In this document: positions 25,539-35,125 of the stretch, one piece after another
Numbering within the stretch: position 1 is the first letter of the stretch
How the letters are laid out: every line of letters begins with the position of its first letter
From: Pseudomonas sp. IAC-BECa141
Lineage (GTDB): Bacteria > Pseudomonadota > Gammaproteobacteria > Pseudomonadales > Pseudomonadaceae
DNA: 64,000 nt
Direction of reading: 5' to 3'
Assembly: GCF_020544405.1 (NCBI RefSeq)
Contig: NZ_CP065410.1
Coordinates: 2,666,001-2,730,000, forward strand
Translations under genes and position numbers: made by a program
Notes under the pieces: model-generated
The model's input: the letters and a program-made list of their open reading frames with translations, nothing else
Database searches by the model: none
Told to the model about the DNA's origin: nothing

Positions 25539-27475
25539 CAGAAGCGGTACGTGTAGCGGACTTCGGAGGTGAACGGCCGCCCGAGGTTGTCGACGTTGTT
25601 CGAGCGACTGGTGACGTAGTCGCGGTCGAACAGGTTCTCCACCAACAGACTCAGGCGATGCTGATGGGCGCCGTCGAGATAGCGATAAGCATCGGCGTCC
25701 ACCACCGAATAATGGCCGTATTCGATCTGTTTCGAGCTGATCACGTCGCGGATATAGCGGATCGCACCGCCGGCGCCCCACATCCGGTCGACCGACTCGT
25801 AGCCAATGCGTGAGCGGGCGAAAAAGCTTGGCACATCGTTCAGCGTTACTCCCGAGCGCGACTCGGTGAGGTTGCGGGTCATGTCGGCCTGCAGGCTCCA
25901 TTGCTCGTTGAGCGCCAGTCTGGCGTCCGCCTCGAAACCGCGCATCTGCACCCGGCCCTGGCCGTTGACCCACTGGATGTCGTCGAGGGTGATCAGGTCG
26001 TCGATCTTGCGTTTGAACAGGGTGACGCTGGCGCTGAACTCGCGGTCGAGCAGCAGGCCTTTGTAATCCAGACCGAGTTCGGCGTTGCGGCTTTTCTCCG
26101 GTTTCAGATTACGGTTGCCCAACTCATCACCGGGCTCGTTGACGAACAATTGCTCGGCGTTCGGCAGTTTGTAGGCCGTGCCGTACTGCCCGCGCAGGGC
26201 CCAGTTTTCGTTCAGGTCATACAGCGAAGTGAGCATGCCGACCGTGGCGCTGTCGCCACCGCCCATGGCTTCGTGACGAATGCCGATGCTCGGGTGCCAG
26301 TCGGGCAGGGCGTCAATCTGCGGGCGCAATTGGGTATACAGCGCATGGGCTTCGGCCTTGTCGTTGTCGATGATCAGCACATCGTCCTGACCTTTGAACC
26401 ACTGGTTGTCCGTGCCGAACACCAGTACGTGCCCGCCGGGCAATTGCGCCTTGCCTTCGGCCTGCACGCCCCAGTCGGTGAAGCCCCAGTAGTCGTTGTG
26501 ATTGATGGTTCGGGTGCCGCCATTGGCGGTGTTGTTGATGCGCGTGTAGCGGGTGTCCCAGTCGTTGATATGACCTTTGATGAAGTAGCTCAGGCGCTCG
26601 TTGAGAGTCTGTTCGAAGGTCGCCGTGGCGATCTGCTGGACGCGGTCGTTGGTGGTCTTGTGGTTGTCCACCGGGCGGGCGAAATCGACGTTGGCGTCGG
26701 CGTATTGGTAGAACAGCTCCAGTCGTTTGTCATCGCCGAAGGACTGAATCGCCTTGCCGCCGAACGTTGTGACTTCATAGGCGCGTTTCTTTTCGGAGAC
26801 GTTTTTCAGGTCGCGATTACGAAACGGCTGATAGCCGTCCGAGACGTTATGGCTGATATAGGCCAGCAAGCCCAGATCGCCAAAACCGTTGCTGAAAATG
26901 TTCTCGGCCCGCGCATCACCGGTGGTGCCGCCGAAGGTGTCCAGGCCCATGTTCACTTCACCGGAGGCTTTGCGGCTGTGCGGGCTGCGGGTGACGATGT
27001 TGATCACGCCCGACACCGCTTGCGTACCGAACAACAGGCTTTGCCCACCCTTCAGCACTTCGATGCGTTCGATGGCATTGGCCGGCAAAGTGTCGAGGTA
27101 CAAACCGCCGTACAGACGATTGTTCAGACGCACACCGTCGAGCAGGATCAGCGTGTCGTCGTTGCGCCCGCCCAGCAGGGAATAAGTGCCGTAGTCGAAC
27201 GGGCCGTTTTTCGGCGCGACGTACAGACCGGGAATGAACATCTGCATCACGCGGCTGACATCGGCGCTGGGGCCCGCGCGCTCGATCTGCTCACGGGTGA
27301 CGATCTCGACCTTGCTGCCGAACTGCGCCATGTCGGCCACCGTGGTGGACTCCACGGACGGAGCGGAAACGATTTGCTGATGGAGTTCGAGCGGCGTGTC
27401 ATCCGCCAGCAACAGGGGGCTGAACAGACAGCCGAACAACAGGGATGGAGCCGGAGTGTTGAAAGGTTTGATCAT
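25538..27475 (-). CDS. TonB-dependent receptor, BtuB-like
   Basis: A 645-residue outer-membrane receptor. A signal peptide (FGCLFSPLLLA) precedes the plug domain (about residues 40-160; 'VEIVTREQIERAG', 'DTLILLDGVRLNNR', 'IERIEVLKGGQSLLFGTQAVSGVINIVTR'), followed by a 22-strand-type barrel ending in the canonical C-terminal Phe (VRYTYRF). ATG 27475 was chosen because the signal peptide starts there and a GAGAAG site precedes it. Control by the cobalamin riboswitch upstream makes vitamin B12 or another corrinoid the likely ligand. Confidence 0.9.
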   Translation of the reverse strand: MIKPFNTPAPSLLFGCLFSPLLLADDTPLELHQQIVSAPSVESTTVADMAQFGSKVEIVTREQIERAGPSADVSRVMQMFIPGLYVAPKNGPFDYGTYSLLGGRNDDTLILLDGVRLNNRLYGGLYLDTLPANAIERIEVLKGGQSLLFGTQAVSGVINIVTRSPHSRKASGEVNMGLDTFGGTTGDARAENIFSNGFGDLGLLAYISHNVSDGYQPFRNRDLKNVSEKKRAYEVTTFGGKAIQSFGDDKRLELFYQYADANVDFARPVDNHKTTNDRVQQIATATFEQTLNERLSYFIKGHINDWDTRYTRINNTANGGTRTINHNDYWGFTDWGVQAEGKAQLPGGHVLVFGTDNQWFKGQDDVLIIDNDKAEAHALYTQLRPQIDALPDWHPSIGIRHEAMGGGDSATVGMLTSLYDLNENWALRGQYGTAYKLPNAEQLFVNEPGDELGNRNLKPEKSRNAELGLDYKGLLLDREFSASVTLFKRKIDDLITLDDIQWVNGQGRVQMRGFEADARLALNEQWSLQADMTRNLTESRSGVTLNDVPSFFARSRIGYESVDRMWGAGGAIRYIRDVISSKQIEYGHYSVVDADAYRYLDGAHQHRLSLLVENLFDRDYVTSRSNNVDNLGRPFTSEVRYTYRF

Positions 27476-27580
27476 CGTCTTCTCGAAAGGATCTTCGCAG
27501 AAGAGCATGCAGGAGAAGGCATCGCGCACACGCCGACACCGGCCCATGCCCGCCCACCGCAGGAGTTTGCCAAAAGCATT

Positions 27581-27760
27581 TCAGGCCGGTCTCCGGGCTC
27601 GCGCGTCTGGACGCTTTCACCTTCCCATGGCCGTCTGGCCACAGTGGTGTGTCGAAAGCATCACGCGCCTACCGTTGCGGGGGCAGCACCGGACTTGTTC
27701 GAAAAGAACGTACCGGTTTCCCGTTTCACCCCATGCACGGCGGCATGGGACACCTGAAAC
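27581..27760 (-). ncRNA. Cobalamin riboswitch
   Basis: On the minus strand, upstream of the BtuB-like gene, the conserved blocks appear in order: CAGGTG(T)CCC near 27756, GGGTGAAACGGGAA, TCCGGTGCTGCCCCCGCAAC with GGTA, GCCA near the B12-box position, GGGAAGG, GCGCGAGCCCGGAGACCGG and CCT at about 27581. These are the hallmarks of the Rfam cobalamin riboswitch. About 100 bases separate it from the start codon, room for an expression platform. When B12 binds, expression of the operon should fall. Confidence 0.92.
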
Positions 27761-27967
27761 AGGGCGGCATCTGAACATTCGGGTGGGCGTGCGTCAACCT
27801 GGACGGTCGATGGATGACGTTGAAGGCGGTTTTGCAGGCTTGATCCGATTCATACGAAATCCAGCAACAGTGTTTGTCCAACCCGCCGATATTTCCTCGC
27901 CACCCCAACCCTTAGCATCGTCTCCAACCCGTGAACAAACACGGTCCTCAACGAGACGGTGAACATC

Positions 27968-28225
27968 ATGAGCTTCAAGAAAATCGCTCTGGTTTTAATG
28001 CTTGGCAGTTTCGGTGCACACGCTTACGCCGATAACACGGACGCGGCGAATATCCCGGTCGAGACCTACAGTTCTTCGACAAATCTGGATATCGAGCACG
28101 TCATCTCCATTACCGAACCGGCCAACGAATGCGCCCCGGTGCCGGTGCAGATGACCTACGAAGATTCCCATGGCGAGCGCCACGTTCTGCAATATCAGGT
28201 GATGGGCACTGGCTGTTCCAGTTGA
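27968..28225 (+). CDS. DUF2790 family small exported protein
   Basis: An 85-residue protein with a signal peptide (IALVLMLGSFGAHAYA) and the DUF2790 core: 'LDIEHVISITEPANECAPVPVQMTYEDSHGERHVLQYQVMG' contains the conserved Y/E pattern and two cysteines (in ECAP and the C-terminal TGCSS) that may form a disulfide. ATG 27968 sits about 8 bases after GAGACGG; a GTG at 27959 is possible. The family is common in Pseudomonas, without clear function. Confidence 0.82.
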   Translation: MSFKKIALVLMLGSFGAHAYADNTDAANIPVETYSSSTNLDIEHVISITEPANECAPVPVQMTYEDSHGERHVLQYQVMGTGCSS

Positions 28226-28270
28226 GTCAGGTGCAGAGGATGGAGGGTCGACACTCCATACTTGCCACGC

Positions 28271-29206
28271 TCAAACCGCTTTCGCTCCAACCACGTCTTC
28301 ATCCGATGCCAGTAACTGCGGGATCGACTGCTTCAGAAACTCAACCCAGGTCTTGATCTTCGCATCGACGAACTTGCGCGACGGATAGATCGCAAACAGG
28401 TTCAACTCCTCCAGCCGGTATTCCGGTAGCACCCGCACCAGTGTTCCCGCCCTCAGGCCATCCACGGCCGATGCGATCGGCTGAATGCCGATGCCCATGC
28501 CTTTTCCGATCGCGATGGTCATGCCGTCGGCGGTGTTGATGTGAAAGGGCGACACGGGAATGGTGATGGTTTCCATGCCTTCGGGCCCTTCGAAAGTCCA
28601 GTTCTCCACCGGCATTACCGTGTTGACGATGCGCAGACACTCGTGCTCGCAAAGCTCACCCGGTGTTTGCGGCAATCCGCGTTTTGCCACGTAGGCGGGC
28701 GAGGCGCAGAGGATGCTGTAGGTGATGCCCAGACGTTGCGCGACGAAGCCGGAATCCGGCAGGTCGCGGGCCAGCACGATGGACATGTCGAAGCCTTCTT
28801 CGAGCAGGTCCGGGACGCGGTTGGTCAGGGTCAGGTCGAACATCACCGTGGGGTGAATTTCCCGATAGCGGGCGATGGCGTCGATCACGTAGTGGTTGCC
28901 GATGGCCGACATGGTGTGAATTTTCAAGCGGCCAACGGGCAAGGTCTGGGCGGTGCCGGCTTCTTCGTCGGCTTCGCGCACGTCATCGAGGATTTTTTCG
29001 CAGCGCTCCAGATAACGCATGCCGGCCTCGGTCAGGGCCAGACGCCGGGTGGTGCGGTTGATAAGCCGGGTGTGCAGACGCGCTTCGAGGGCGGAGATGG
29101 CTTTGGAGACGTTGGTGGTGTTGGTGTCCAGCAGCTCGGCCGCGGCAGTGAAGCTGCCGCTTTGGGCGACGGCGATGAAGAAACGCATGCTCTGGAAAAC
29201 GTCCAT
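28271..29206 (-). CDS. LysR family transcriptional regulator
   Basis: A 311-residue LysR regulator. The N-terminal helix-turn-helix is 'GSFTAAAELLDTNTTNVSKAISALEARLHTRLINRTTRRLALTE'-like: 'AAAELL' and 'ALEARLHTRL' are visible. The co-inducer domain follows (PVGRLKIHTMSAIGNHYV). ATG 29206 starts the HTH domain; an upstream ORF extension is not conserved in character. It lies 71 bases downstream of the aldo/keto reductase gene on the same strand. Confidence 0.88.
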   Translation of the reverse strand: MDVFQSMRFFIAVAQSGSFTAAAELLDTNTTNVSKAISALEARLHTRLINRTTRRLALTEAGMRYLERCEKILDDVREADEEAGTAQTLPVGRLKIHTMSAIGNHYVIDAIARYREIHPTVMFDLTLTNRVPDLLEEGFDMSIVLARDLPDSGFVAQRLGITYSILCASPAYVAKRGLPQTPGELCEHECLRIVNTVMPVENWTFEGPEGMETITIPVSPFHINTADGMTIAIGKGMGIGIQPIASAVDGLRAGTLVRVLPEYRLEELNLFAIYPSRKFVDAKIKTWVEFLKQSIPQLLASDEDVVGAKAV

Positions 29207-29277
29207 CGGTGTCGTCTCAACAGGCAGGTGGAAAGAATATAGGGGCGACCTCACAGTAGACCGCCCCTTCGCCATGG

Positions 29278-30228
29278 TCACTTTTTGCGGGGAATGAAAC
29301 CGGGTACGCCCGTCTCGACCACCGAGTTGAAGCGGATTCGCGTCGTGATCTCTTCCCTGATCTCGCGCATCGCCCGGTGCGGCAACGTCGCGATATCGAA
29401 GTTTTCCTGAATCCGGCTCGGGTTCGCCGAGGTCGTCAGGAACGCCGTTCCCCGCTGCACCGCCCAGGCCAGGGCCACTTGCGCCGGGGTTTTCTGTACG
29501 TGCCGGGCGATCCCGGTGAGCACCGAATCCTCAAGCACATTCGGCTCCATGCCATGGCCCAGCGGGGCGAAGGCGAGCAGGATGATGCCGTGTTCCTTGC
29601 AGAACTCCAGCATCTCCCACTCGGGCAGGTACGGATGGGATTCGATCTGCACCACCGCCGGTTTGATTCGCGCGGCGGCGACGATGTCCTTCAGCGCGTC
29701 GAGGGTGATGTCGGAAAGCCCGATGGACTTGCAGCGACCGTCATCCACCAGCGCTTCGAGGGCACGCCAGGTGTCGATCAAACGGGTCTCGCCATCGTAG
29801 ATCACGTGCCCGAACACATCCCGTGGGTCCTGATCGTCGCCGGGCTGGAAGGCGAACGGCGTGTGGATCAGGTAGCAGTCGAGATAGTTGACCTGCAGCC
29901 GCTGGCAACTGGCTTCGAACGCCGGTTTGACCCGCTCGGGGCGGTGGTTGGTGTTCCACAGTTTGGTGGTGACAAACACGTCTTCGCGACGGATCTGGCC
30001 CGCCGCAAACACCTGCGCAAAGGCTTCGCCAATCTGCGTCTCGTTGCGATAGCGCTCGGCGCAGTCGAAGTGGCGAAAGCCCACTTCCAGCGCGCATTTC
30101 ACTGCTTCGGTGGTGGTGCTCAAGTCGCGAAACAGCGTGCCAAACCCCACGGCCGGCATCGAACCAGCACCGTTGTTCAACGCTATGCGGGTGTCGCGAA
30201 GTTCATCGTGAAAGGCTTCGTAAGTCAT
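29278..30228 (-). CDS. Aldo/keto reductase
   Basis: A 316-residue NADPH-dependent aldo/keto reductase. The catalytic Asp and Tyr occur in 'RHFDCAERYRNE', the Lys in 'VFVTTKLWNTNH' and the His in 'YLIHTPF', the full AKR tetrad. The ATG at 30228 follows GGAG. It begins 22 bases after the efflux outer-membrane gene and may be co-transcribed with the HlyD-DHA2-OMF set; it could detoxify a carbonyl compound, but that is inference. Confidence 0.88.
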   Translation of the reverse strand: MTYEAFHDELRDTRIALNNGAGSMPAVGFGTLFRDLSTTTEAVKCALEVGFRHFDCAERYRNETQIGEAFAQVFAAGQIRREDVFVTTKLWNTNHRPERVKPAFEASCQRLQVNYLDCYLIHTPFAFQPGDDQDPRDVFGHVIYDGETRLIDTWRALEALVDDGRCKSIGLSDITLDALKDIVAAARIKPAVVQIESHPYLPEWEMLEFCKEHGIILLAFAPLGHGMEPNVLEDSVLTGIARHVQKTPAQVALAWAVQRGTAFLTTSANPSRIQENFDIATLPHRAMREIREEITTRIRFNSVVETGVPGFIPRKK

Positions 30229-30250
30229 GTCGTGTCTCCGGTATCTGTCG

Positions 30251-31669
30251 TTATAGAAGGGATGAGGTCTTGCGGGCGGCGAGTTTCTGATCAAGCACAC
30301 CCACCGAGTTGCCACCCAGCGCCACGAACAGGCGCACCGAGTCGAGATAACGCGCGGTCTTCACTTGAATCTGTCCGAGCAAGGCTTGCTGATAGGCGCG
30401 TTCGGCTTCCAGCACCTGCAGCAGGCTGTTTTCGCCTTGGGCGTAGGCCTGGCGATTGAGGCGCAGGCTGGCGTCGGCGGCGCGCAGGGCATCGTCCTGC
30501 GCCAGGTTTTGCTCGGCGCCGTGGTTGAGCGCCTGCAAGGTGTCCGCAACCTGGCCGAAGGACTGAATCACCGTTTGTTGATAGCGGGCGAGCGACGCGT
30601 TGTAGCCTTCGACGGCGCCTTCGCGCTCAGCCTTGAGCGTGCCGCCGTTGAAGACCGGCGCCGTGAGCCCGGCGGCAAATCCCCAGAGCGCGGCGCCGCC
30701 ATTGCCTGAGGCGGCTTGCATCAGCGAGGCCGACAGCTCGACATGCGGGTACAGATTGGCCGTCGCGACACCCACCGCCGCGCTGGCGAAGTGCAGTTCG
30801 GATTCGGCTTGCAGGATGTCCGGCCGGGTGTGGGCCATGGTCGACGGCAGGCTGACCGGAATGTTCGACGGCAGGGCGAACTCGTCGAGACTGAAGTCCG
30901 GCGCAATCCAGTCCGCCGGACCTTTGCCGGCCAGAATCGACAATGCATGACGCGCTGCATCGCGCTGCTGGGCGAGGGGCGGCAGCAACGTGCAATCCTG
31001 AGCAAGGCGGGTTTCGGCCAGCGACACGTCGATTTGCGTGGTGCTGCCGCTTGCCTGGGCTCGGCGCACCAGATCGAGGTTTTTCGCGTCGTTGGCCAGC
31101 AGGGTTTCCACGGCGTTGATCTGCGCGTTGGCCGAGGCCAGCAGCAAAGCCTGGCTGGCGACATCACCGGTCAACGTCAGCCAGGCTGCTTCGTAGCGAT
31201 GCTTTTGCAGATCGGTCAGCGCTTGCTGCTGTTCGATCGTGCGTTTGTTGCCGCCAAAAACGTCCAGATCGAACACGACCCGTGGCCCGATCCCGTAGAA
31301 ATTGGAAACCACCGGTTGCGGCCCGTTGTGCGTACGCTGGCGACCGGCAGAGGCGCCGAAATCGACCTGCGGATAAAGCACACCTTCCGCCGCCGCGACC
31401 GAAGCAGCGGCCTGGCGAATAGTCGCGTCAGCGGCGGCCAGTTCGAGATTGCCGTCGATGGCGCGACGCACAACCTGATCGAGTTTTGGTGAACGAAACG
31501 CCGACCACCAATCGCCGTCGAGTCGCTGGCCCATCGCGAAATGCTGTTCGGCAGCTTGATCGTAATGCAGCGACGGGCTCTCGGCAGGCCGTTGAAAATC
31601 TGGGCCGACGGTGCAAGCGGACAACATCACCAGCATCGCCAGCGGGGTGAGGCGCATAGAAGCTTTCAT
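30251..31669 (-). CDS. Efflux outer-membrane lipoprotein, NodT/OprM-type
   Basis: A 472-residue TolC-like outer-membrane factor. The signal ends in a lipobox (MLSAC, Cys19), then 'TVGPDFQRPA' as in OprM/NodT proteins. Two homologous halves of coiled-coil hairpins are visible ('DGNLELAAADATIRQAAASVAAAEGVLYPQV' and 'RPDILQAESELHFASAAVGVATANLYPHV' regions). It is the third component of the tripartite pump with the HlyD-type adaptor and DHA2 transporter genes directly upstream. Confidence 0.9.
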   Translation of the reverse strand: MKASMRLTPLAMLVMLSACTVGPDFQRPAESPSLHYDQAAEQHFAMGQRLDGDWWSAFRSPKLDQVVRRAIDGNLELAAADATIRQAAASVAAAEGVLYPQVDFGASAGRQRTHNGPQPVVSNFYGIGPRVVFDLDVFGGNKRTIEQQQALTDLQKHRYEAAWLTLTGDVASQALLLASANAQINAVETLLANDAKNLDLVRRAQASGSTTQIDVSLAETRLAQDCTLLPPLAQQRDAARHALSILAGKGPADWIAPDFSLDEFALPSNIPVSLPSTMAHTRPDILQAESELHFASAAVGVATANLYPHVELSASLMQAASGNGGAALWGFAAGLTAPVFNGGTLKAEREGAVEGYNASLARYQQTVIQSFGQVADTLQALNHGAEQNLAQDDALRAADASLRLNRQAYAQGENSLLQVLEAERAYQQALLGQIQVKTARYLDSVRLFVALGGNSVGVLDQKLAARKTSSLL

Positions 31670-31687
31670 GGTTCAGACTCCACGTCA

Positions 31688-33154
31688 TCAGTTGGCCGCA
31701 ACGGGCTTGCGCAGGAACATCACCAGCGGACTCACCACGAGCATCGCCAGCATCAGAATCTTGAATTGGCCCATCACCGCGACGAACGCCGCCTGATGGG
31801 TGACCAGATGGTTGAGGCCTTCGAGCGCCGGCAACGACGTCGGCATGGCCACCCGATAAGGCGTGAGCTGACTGACCAGCGCCGAGTGCATCGCCTGGGT
31901 GTTGTTGAAGAAAAAGATCTGCACCACGGCCACGCCGAGGGTGCTGCCGTAGACCCGCATCAGGTTGAAGAAACCGGTGGCTTCCGGGCGCAGCTTGGGG
32001 TCAATGGTGCTGAACGCGGTCTTGCTAAGCGCCGGCATCAGAATGCCCAGCCCCACGCCCTGGATGAACCCGGTGACGGCCACCGGCGTCCAGTCCATCA
32101 GCGGCGAATAACCGAGCATCAGCCAGTTGGCGTACACCACAAGCGCGATGCCGGCGGCGACAAACAGTCGCGCGTCAATCCATGCCGGCGCTCGCATCAT
32201 CAACAGAAACGCACCCACCAGCCCGATGCCACGGGGAACGGTCAGCAACCCGGTGGTGTCCGGCGGATAGCCGAGGACTTCATCGAGCATCGGCGAGGTC
32301 AGCGCCATGGTCGACAGCAACACGAAACCCAGGGCGAAGAACATCACGGTCGACAACATGAAGTTGCGGTCGCCGAACAAACCCTTGCTGAGAAAGTGGG
32401 TCTTGCGGGTCAGCGCATGGACGACGAACAGGTACAGGCCGAGGGCGCTGGCGAGCGCTTCGATCCAGATTTCCGGCGAGTCGAACCAGTCCAGCCGTTC
32501 GCCGCGATCGAGCAGCATCTGCAGGCCGATCATGCCGACCGTGAAGCTGGCGAAACCGAAGAAATCAAACGCTGGGCGCGAGTCTGCTTTCTTCTCGGCG
32601 AGCAGCAACGACACCACAATCAGGATGTAAGCGGTCAGCGGCAGGCTGAGGTAGAACATCGGGCGCCAGTCGAAATACTCGCAGATTACGCCGCCGATGC
32701 TCGGGCCGCTGACGATGCCGAACAGCACCAGCGCGGTCCATTTCGGGCCGAACGCCGGGCGGTGTTCACCAGGCAATGACTCCATAGCGATAGCCATCGA
32801 CAACGGCGCAATCACGCCGCTGGCCAGGCCTTGCAGAATGCGTGCGGCGATGAACTCCAGCGGCGCGCCGGCCAGCGTGCCGAGCCACAGACCGAGGGCG
32901 AACAGCACCAGCGCTGTCTGATAAACCCGCTTCAACCCAAAGCGTCCGGCGAGCCATTGCGCGACCGGCATCGTGATCGCGCTCGCGGCCAGATAAGCGG
33001 TGAAAATCCATCCGGCCTGATCGTCGGTCATCGACAGACTGCCCTGAATCAACCGCAGCGCGGCGTTCGGCAACGGCAGGTTGGCTGACTGCATATAGGT
33101 GGCGAGCAGGGCGACAAACCGCAGTGCCCGCGCATCGGCTGTTGAGCTGTTCAT
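31688..33154 (-). CDS. DHA2 family MFS drug transporter (EmrB-like)
   Basis: A 488-residue, 14-helix major facilitator of the DHA2 (H+-antiporter) family. Motifs include 'GWIFTAYLAASAITMPVAQWLAGRFGLKRVY' and 'ARILQGLASGVIAPL' (motif C-like region), and 'GPSIGG'. It starts at ATG 33154, overlapping the adaptor's stop by one base (TGATG); a GTG at 33157 is the alternative. With the HlyD adaptor and OMF it should expel drugs across both membranes. Confidence 0.9.
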   Translation of the reverse strand: MNSSTADARALRFVALLATYMQSANLPLPNAALRLIQGSLSMTDDQAGWIFTAYLAASAITMPVAQWLAGRFGLKRVYQTALVLFALGLWLGTLAGAPLEFIAARILQGLASGVIAPLSMAIAMESLPGEHRPAFGPKWTALVLFGIVSGPSIGGVICEYFDWRPMFYLSLPLTAYILIVVSLLLAEKKADSRPAFDFFGFASFTVGMIGLQMLLDRGERLDWFDSPEIWIEALASALGLYLFVVHALTRKTHFLSKGLFGDRNFMLSTVMFFALGFVLLSTMALTSPMLDEVLGYPPDTTGLLTVPRGIGLVGAFLLMMRAPAWIDARLFVAAGIALVVYANWLMLGYSPLMDWTPVAVTGFIQGVGLGILMPALSKTAFSTIDPKLRPEATGFFNLMRVYGSTLGVAVVQIFFFNNTQAMHSALVSQLTPYRVAMPTSLPALEGLNHLVTHQAAFVAVMGQFKILMLAMLVVSPLVMFLRKPVAAN

Positions 33155-34278
33155 CACGAATTACCCGCAGACAACAACGACTTGAGCGGATGCCACCATG
33201 GCGTGCGGTGCCCGGTATCAACCTTGACCGTGGCGCTGGTGCCGGAGAACAGCGGCAAGGCAGGATCGGCCTCGTCCAGTTCCAGACGAACCGGTACCCG
33301 CTGCACGACCTTGACCCAGTTGCCGGTGGCGTTCTCCGGCGGCAATAGCGCGAAGTCGGCACCGGCACCGGGGCTCATGCTGATCACGTGTGCCTTGAAC
33401 GGGCGATCCGGGTAGGTATCGAGGGTGATGGTCGCGGTCTGGCCGGGGCGCATGTGCGTCACCTGGGTCTCGCGGAAATTCGCCTCGATCCAGATTTCCC
33501 GGTCGGAAATCAGCGCGAACGCCGGTGCGCCGTTGTTGACGTAATTGCCCACCTGCAAATCATCGACCTTGGCGACGATGCCGTCGTCCGGCGCGGTGAC
33601 CGTGGCGTAGGACAGATACAACTGCGCTTCGTCGAGTTGCGCCCTGGCCTCGCGCACGGTGGGGTGATCGTCGAGGGCAATGTCCGGGTTGCCGTTCAAC
33701 GCGACGACGGTGCTGGCGATCTGTTGCTCGATGGACGCGATGCGCTGGCGCGAGACTTTTAGGTCGGTTTCGGCGCGCTCGTAAAGGGCCTTCGACACGA
33801 ACTCGGTGGCGATCAAGGCTTTCTTGCGGGCGAACTCCTTCTGGTCGTAATCCGTCGAAGCTTTCGCCGATTGCAGCTCGGCCTGTTGCTGGCGATAGCT
33901 GGCCTTGAGGCCGTCGATGCGCAAGCGAGCATTGGCCAGTTGCGCTTCGGCCCGGTCGACGGCGATCTGCAACGGCTTGGGATCGATGCGAAACAGCACC
34001 TGGCCTTTGCGCACGGGCTGGTTGTCGTCGACCGCGATCTCGACTACTTGCCCGGAAATCCGCGCATTTATCGAGGCCTTGGCCACGCGGGCATAGGCGT
34101 TGTCGGTGGAAACGAAGGGCTCGTTGGCAACGTACTGGCCGTAGCCAATCGCGGCGAAAAGCGCCGGAACGCCGAACATCAATACGGGGCGCAGATGCTG
34201 CTTGAGCGGCTTCTTCGGCGGCGCGTCGACGGGGTGAGCGCGGGCTTGTTCTGCGGTGAGATCTAATGGCTGATTCAT
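33154..34278 (-). CDS. HlyD/EmrA family membrane fusion protein
   Basis: A 374-residue periplasmic adaptor with one N-terminal membrane helix (VLMFGVPALFAAIGYGQYVA), the split lipoyl/biotinyl domain ('ISGQVVEIAVDDNQPVRKGQVLFRIDP' and 'VTAPDDGIVAKVDDLQVGNYV') flanking a coiled-coil hairpin of about 110 residues, and a beta-barrel region (IEANFRETQVTHMRPGQ). It is the first gene of the pump operon and is divergent from a TetR gene. Confidence 0.9.
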   Translation of the reverse strand: MNQPLDLTAEQARAHPVDAPPKKPLKQHLRPVLMFGVPALFAAIGYGQYVANEPFVSTDNAYARVAKASINARISGQVVEIAVDDNQPVRKGQVLFRIDPKPLQIAVDRAEAQLANARLRIDGLKASYRQQQAELQSAKASTDYDQKEFARKKALIATEFVSKALYERAETDLKVSRQRIASIEQQIASTVVALNGNPDIALDDHPTVREARAQLDEAQLYLSYATVTAPDDGIVAKVDDLQVGNYVNNGAPAFALISDREIWIEANFRETQVTHMRPGQTATITLDTYPDRPFKAHVISMSPGAGADFALLPPENATGNWVKVVQRVPVRLELDEADPALPLFSGTSATVKVDTGHRTPWWHPLKSLLSAGNS

Positions 34279-34420
34279 GAACGGCTCTCTCCAAAGTGCT
34301 GGGCGGCGTTGAATGCGGTGCGTCATCAAGTCAGTGCGCGGTGCAGGAGGGGTTCTCTGTTGCCGCTGTTTCGTCGTCGCCAGCCTCGGTTCGAGCGCTG
34401 TTACAACAAACCTGCCGATC

Positions 34421-34439
34421 AAGGAATTTCTGATTCCTT
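34421..34439. promoter_or_regulatory. Probable TetR operator in divergent promoter region
   Basis: Inverted repeat AAGGAAT (34421-34427) / ATTCCTT (34433-34439) with a 5-base spacer, between the HlyD-type gene (minus) and the TetR gene (plus). A further AAGGAATTT half-site follows at about 34486. The layout suits repression of both promoters by the TetR protein. Confidence 0.6.
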
Positions 34440-34501
34440 AATTTTGTGCGATGGTGTAAGAATATGAGCGACTTCATTTCCCTGCAAGGAATTTGTACGA
34501 C

Positions 34502-35125
34502 ATGGCACAAAATAAACCGACAGAAGGAAAAGGCCGTGGCCGTCCACGGGCCTATGACCCGCAAACCGCTCTGCAACAGGCACTTGGCGTGTTCTGGAAC
34601 ACAGGCTATTCCGGCGCGTCACTGGACAGCATCGCCAGCGCCGCCGGCATGAACCGCCCCAGCCTGTACGCCGCGTTCGGTGACAAACACGCGCTTTACA
34701 TCAAGGCCCTCGATCAGTATTGGGACACCGCCCACGCCGCCATGCAGGCCGCGCTGAACGACAGCAGCCTGACCCTGGAACAGGCCCTGACCGGTTTTTA
34801 CGAAGGGCAACTGGCGATCTATTTTTCCGGCGACGGCCAGCCACGCGGCTGTTTCGCCATCGGCACCGCGACCACCGAAGCGGTCGAGGACCCGGAAATC
34901 CGCAACGTGCTGTCGCAGCGCTTGAGCCAGCTCGATGCCGATCTTGAAGCCCGCCTGCAACGGGCGATCGAATCCGGCGAACTGACCGGCGATGTGGATG
35001 CCGCCGCACGAGCCATGCTCGCGTCATCGCTGCTGCACAGCATCTCGATCCGCGCCCGCGCCGGTAAATCCCGCGAAGAACTGGCGGGGCAGGCGCGCGA
35101 TGCGGTGAAGGTGATCTGCGGTTGA
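34502..35125 (+). CDS. TetR family repressor, likely of the efflux operon
   Basis: A 207-residue TetR protein. The N-terminal HTH is recognisable ('ALGVFWNTGYSGASLDSIASAAGMNRPSLYAAFGDKHALY' region), preceded by a basic arm (GKGRGRPRAYDP). The C-terminal domain carries 'GCFAIGTATTEAVEDPEIRNVL', typical of one TetR subfamily with a conserved Cys near 'PRGCF' that may sense ligand or oxidation. Divergent from the HlyD-DHA2-OMF operon, with a palindrome between. A TTG start at 34493 would add three residues. Confidence 0.88.
   Translation: MAQNKPTEGKGRGRPRAYDPQTALQQALGVFWNTGYSGASLDSIASAAGMNRPSLYAAFGDKHALYIKALDQYWDTAHAAMQAALNDSSLTLEQALTGFYEGQLAIYFSGDGQPRGCFAIGTATTEAVEDPEIRNVLSQRLSQLDADLEARLQRAIESGELTGDVDAAARAMLASSLLHSISIRARAGKSREELAGQARDAVKVICG

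Noticed and set aside
25901-27757. 618-residue ORF on the plus strand
   Set aside because: Antisense to the TonB receptor and the cobalamin riboswitch; it has no ribosome site and no domain character.
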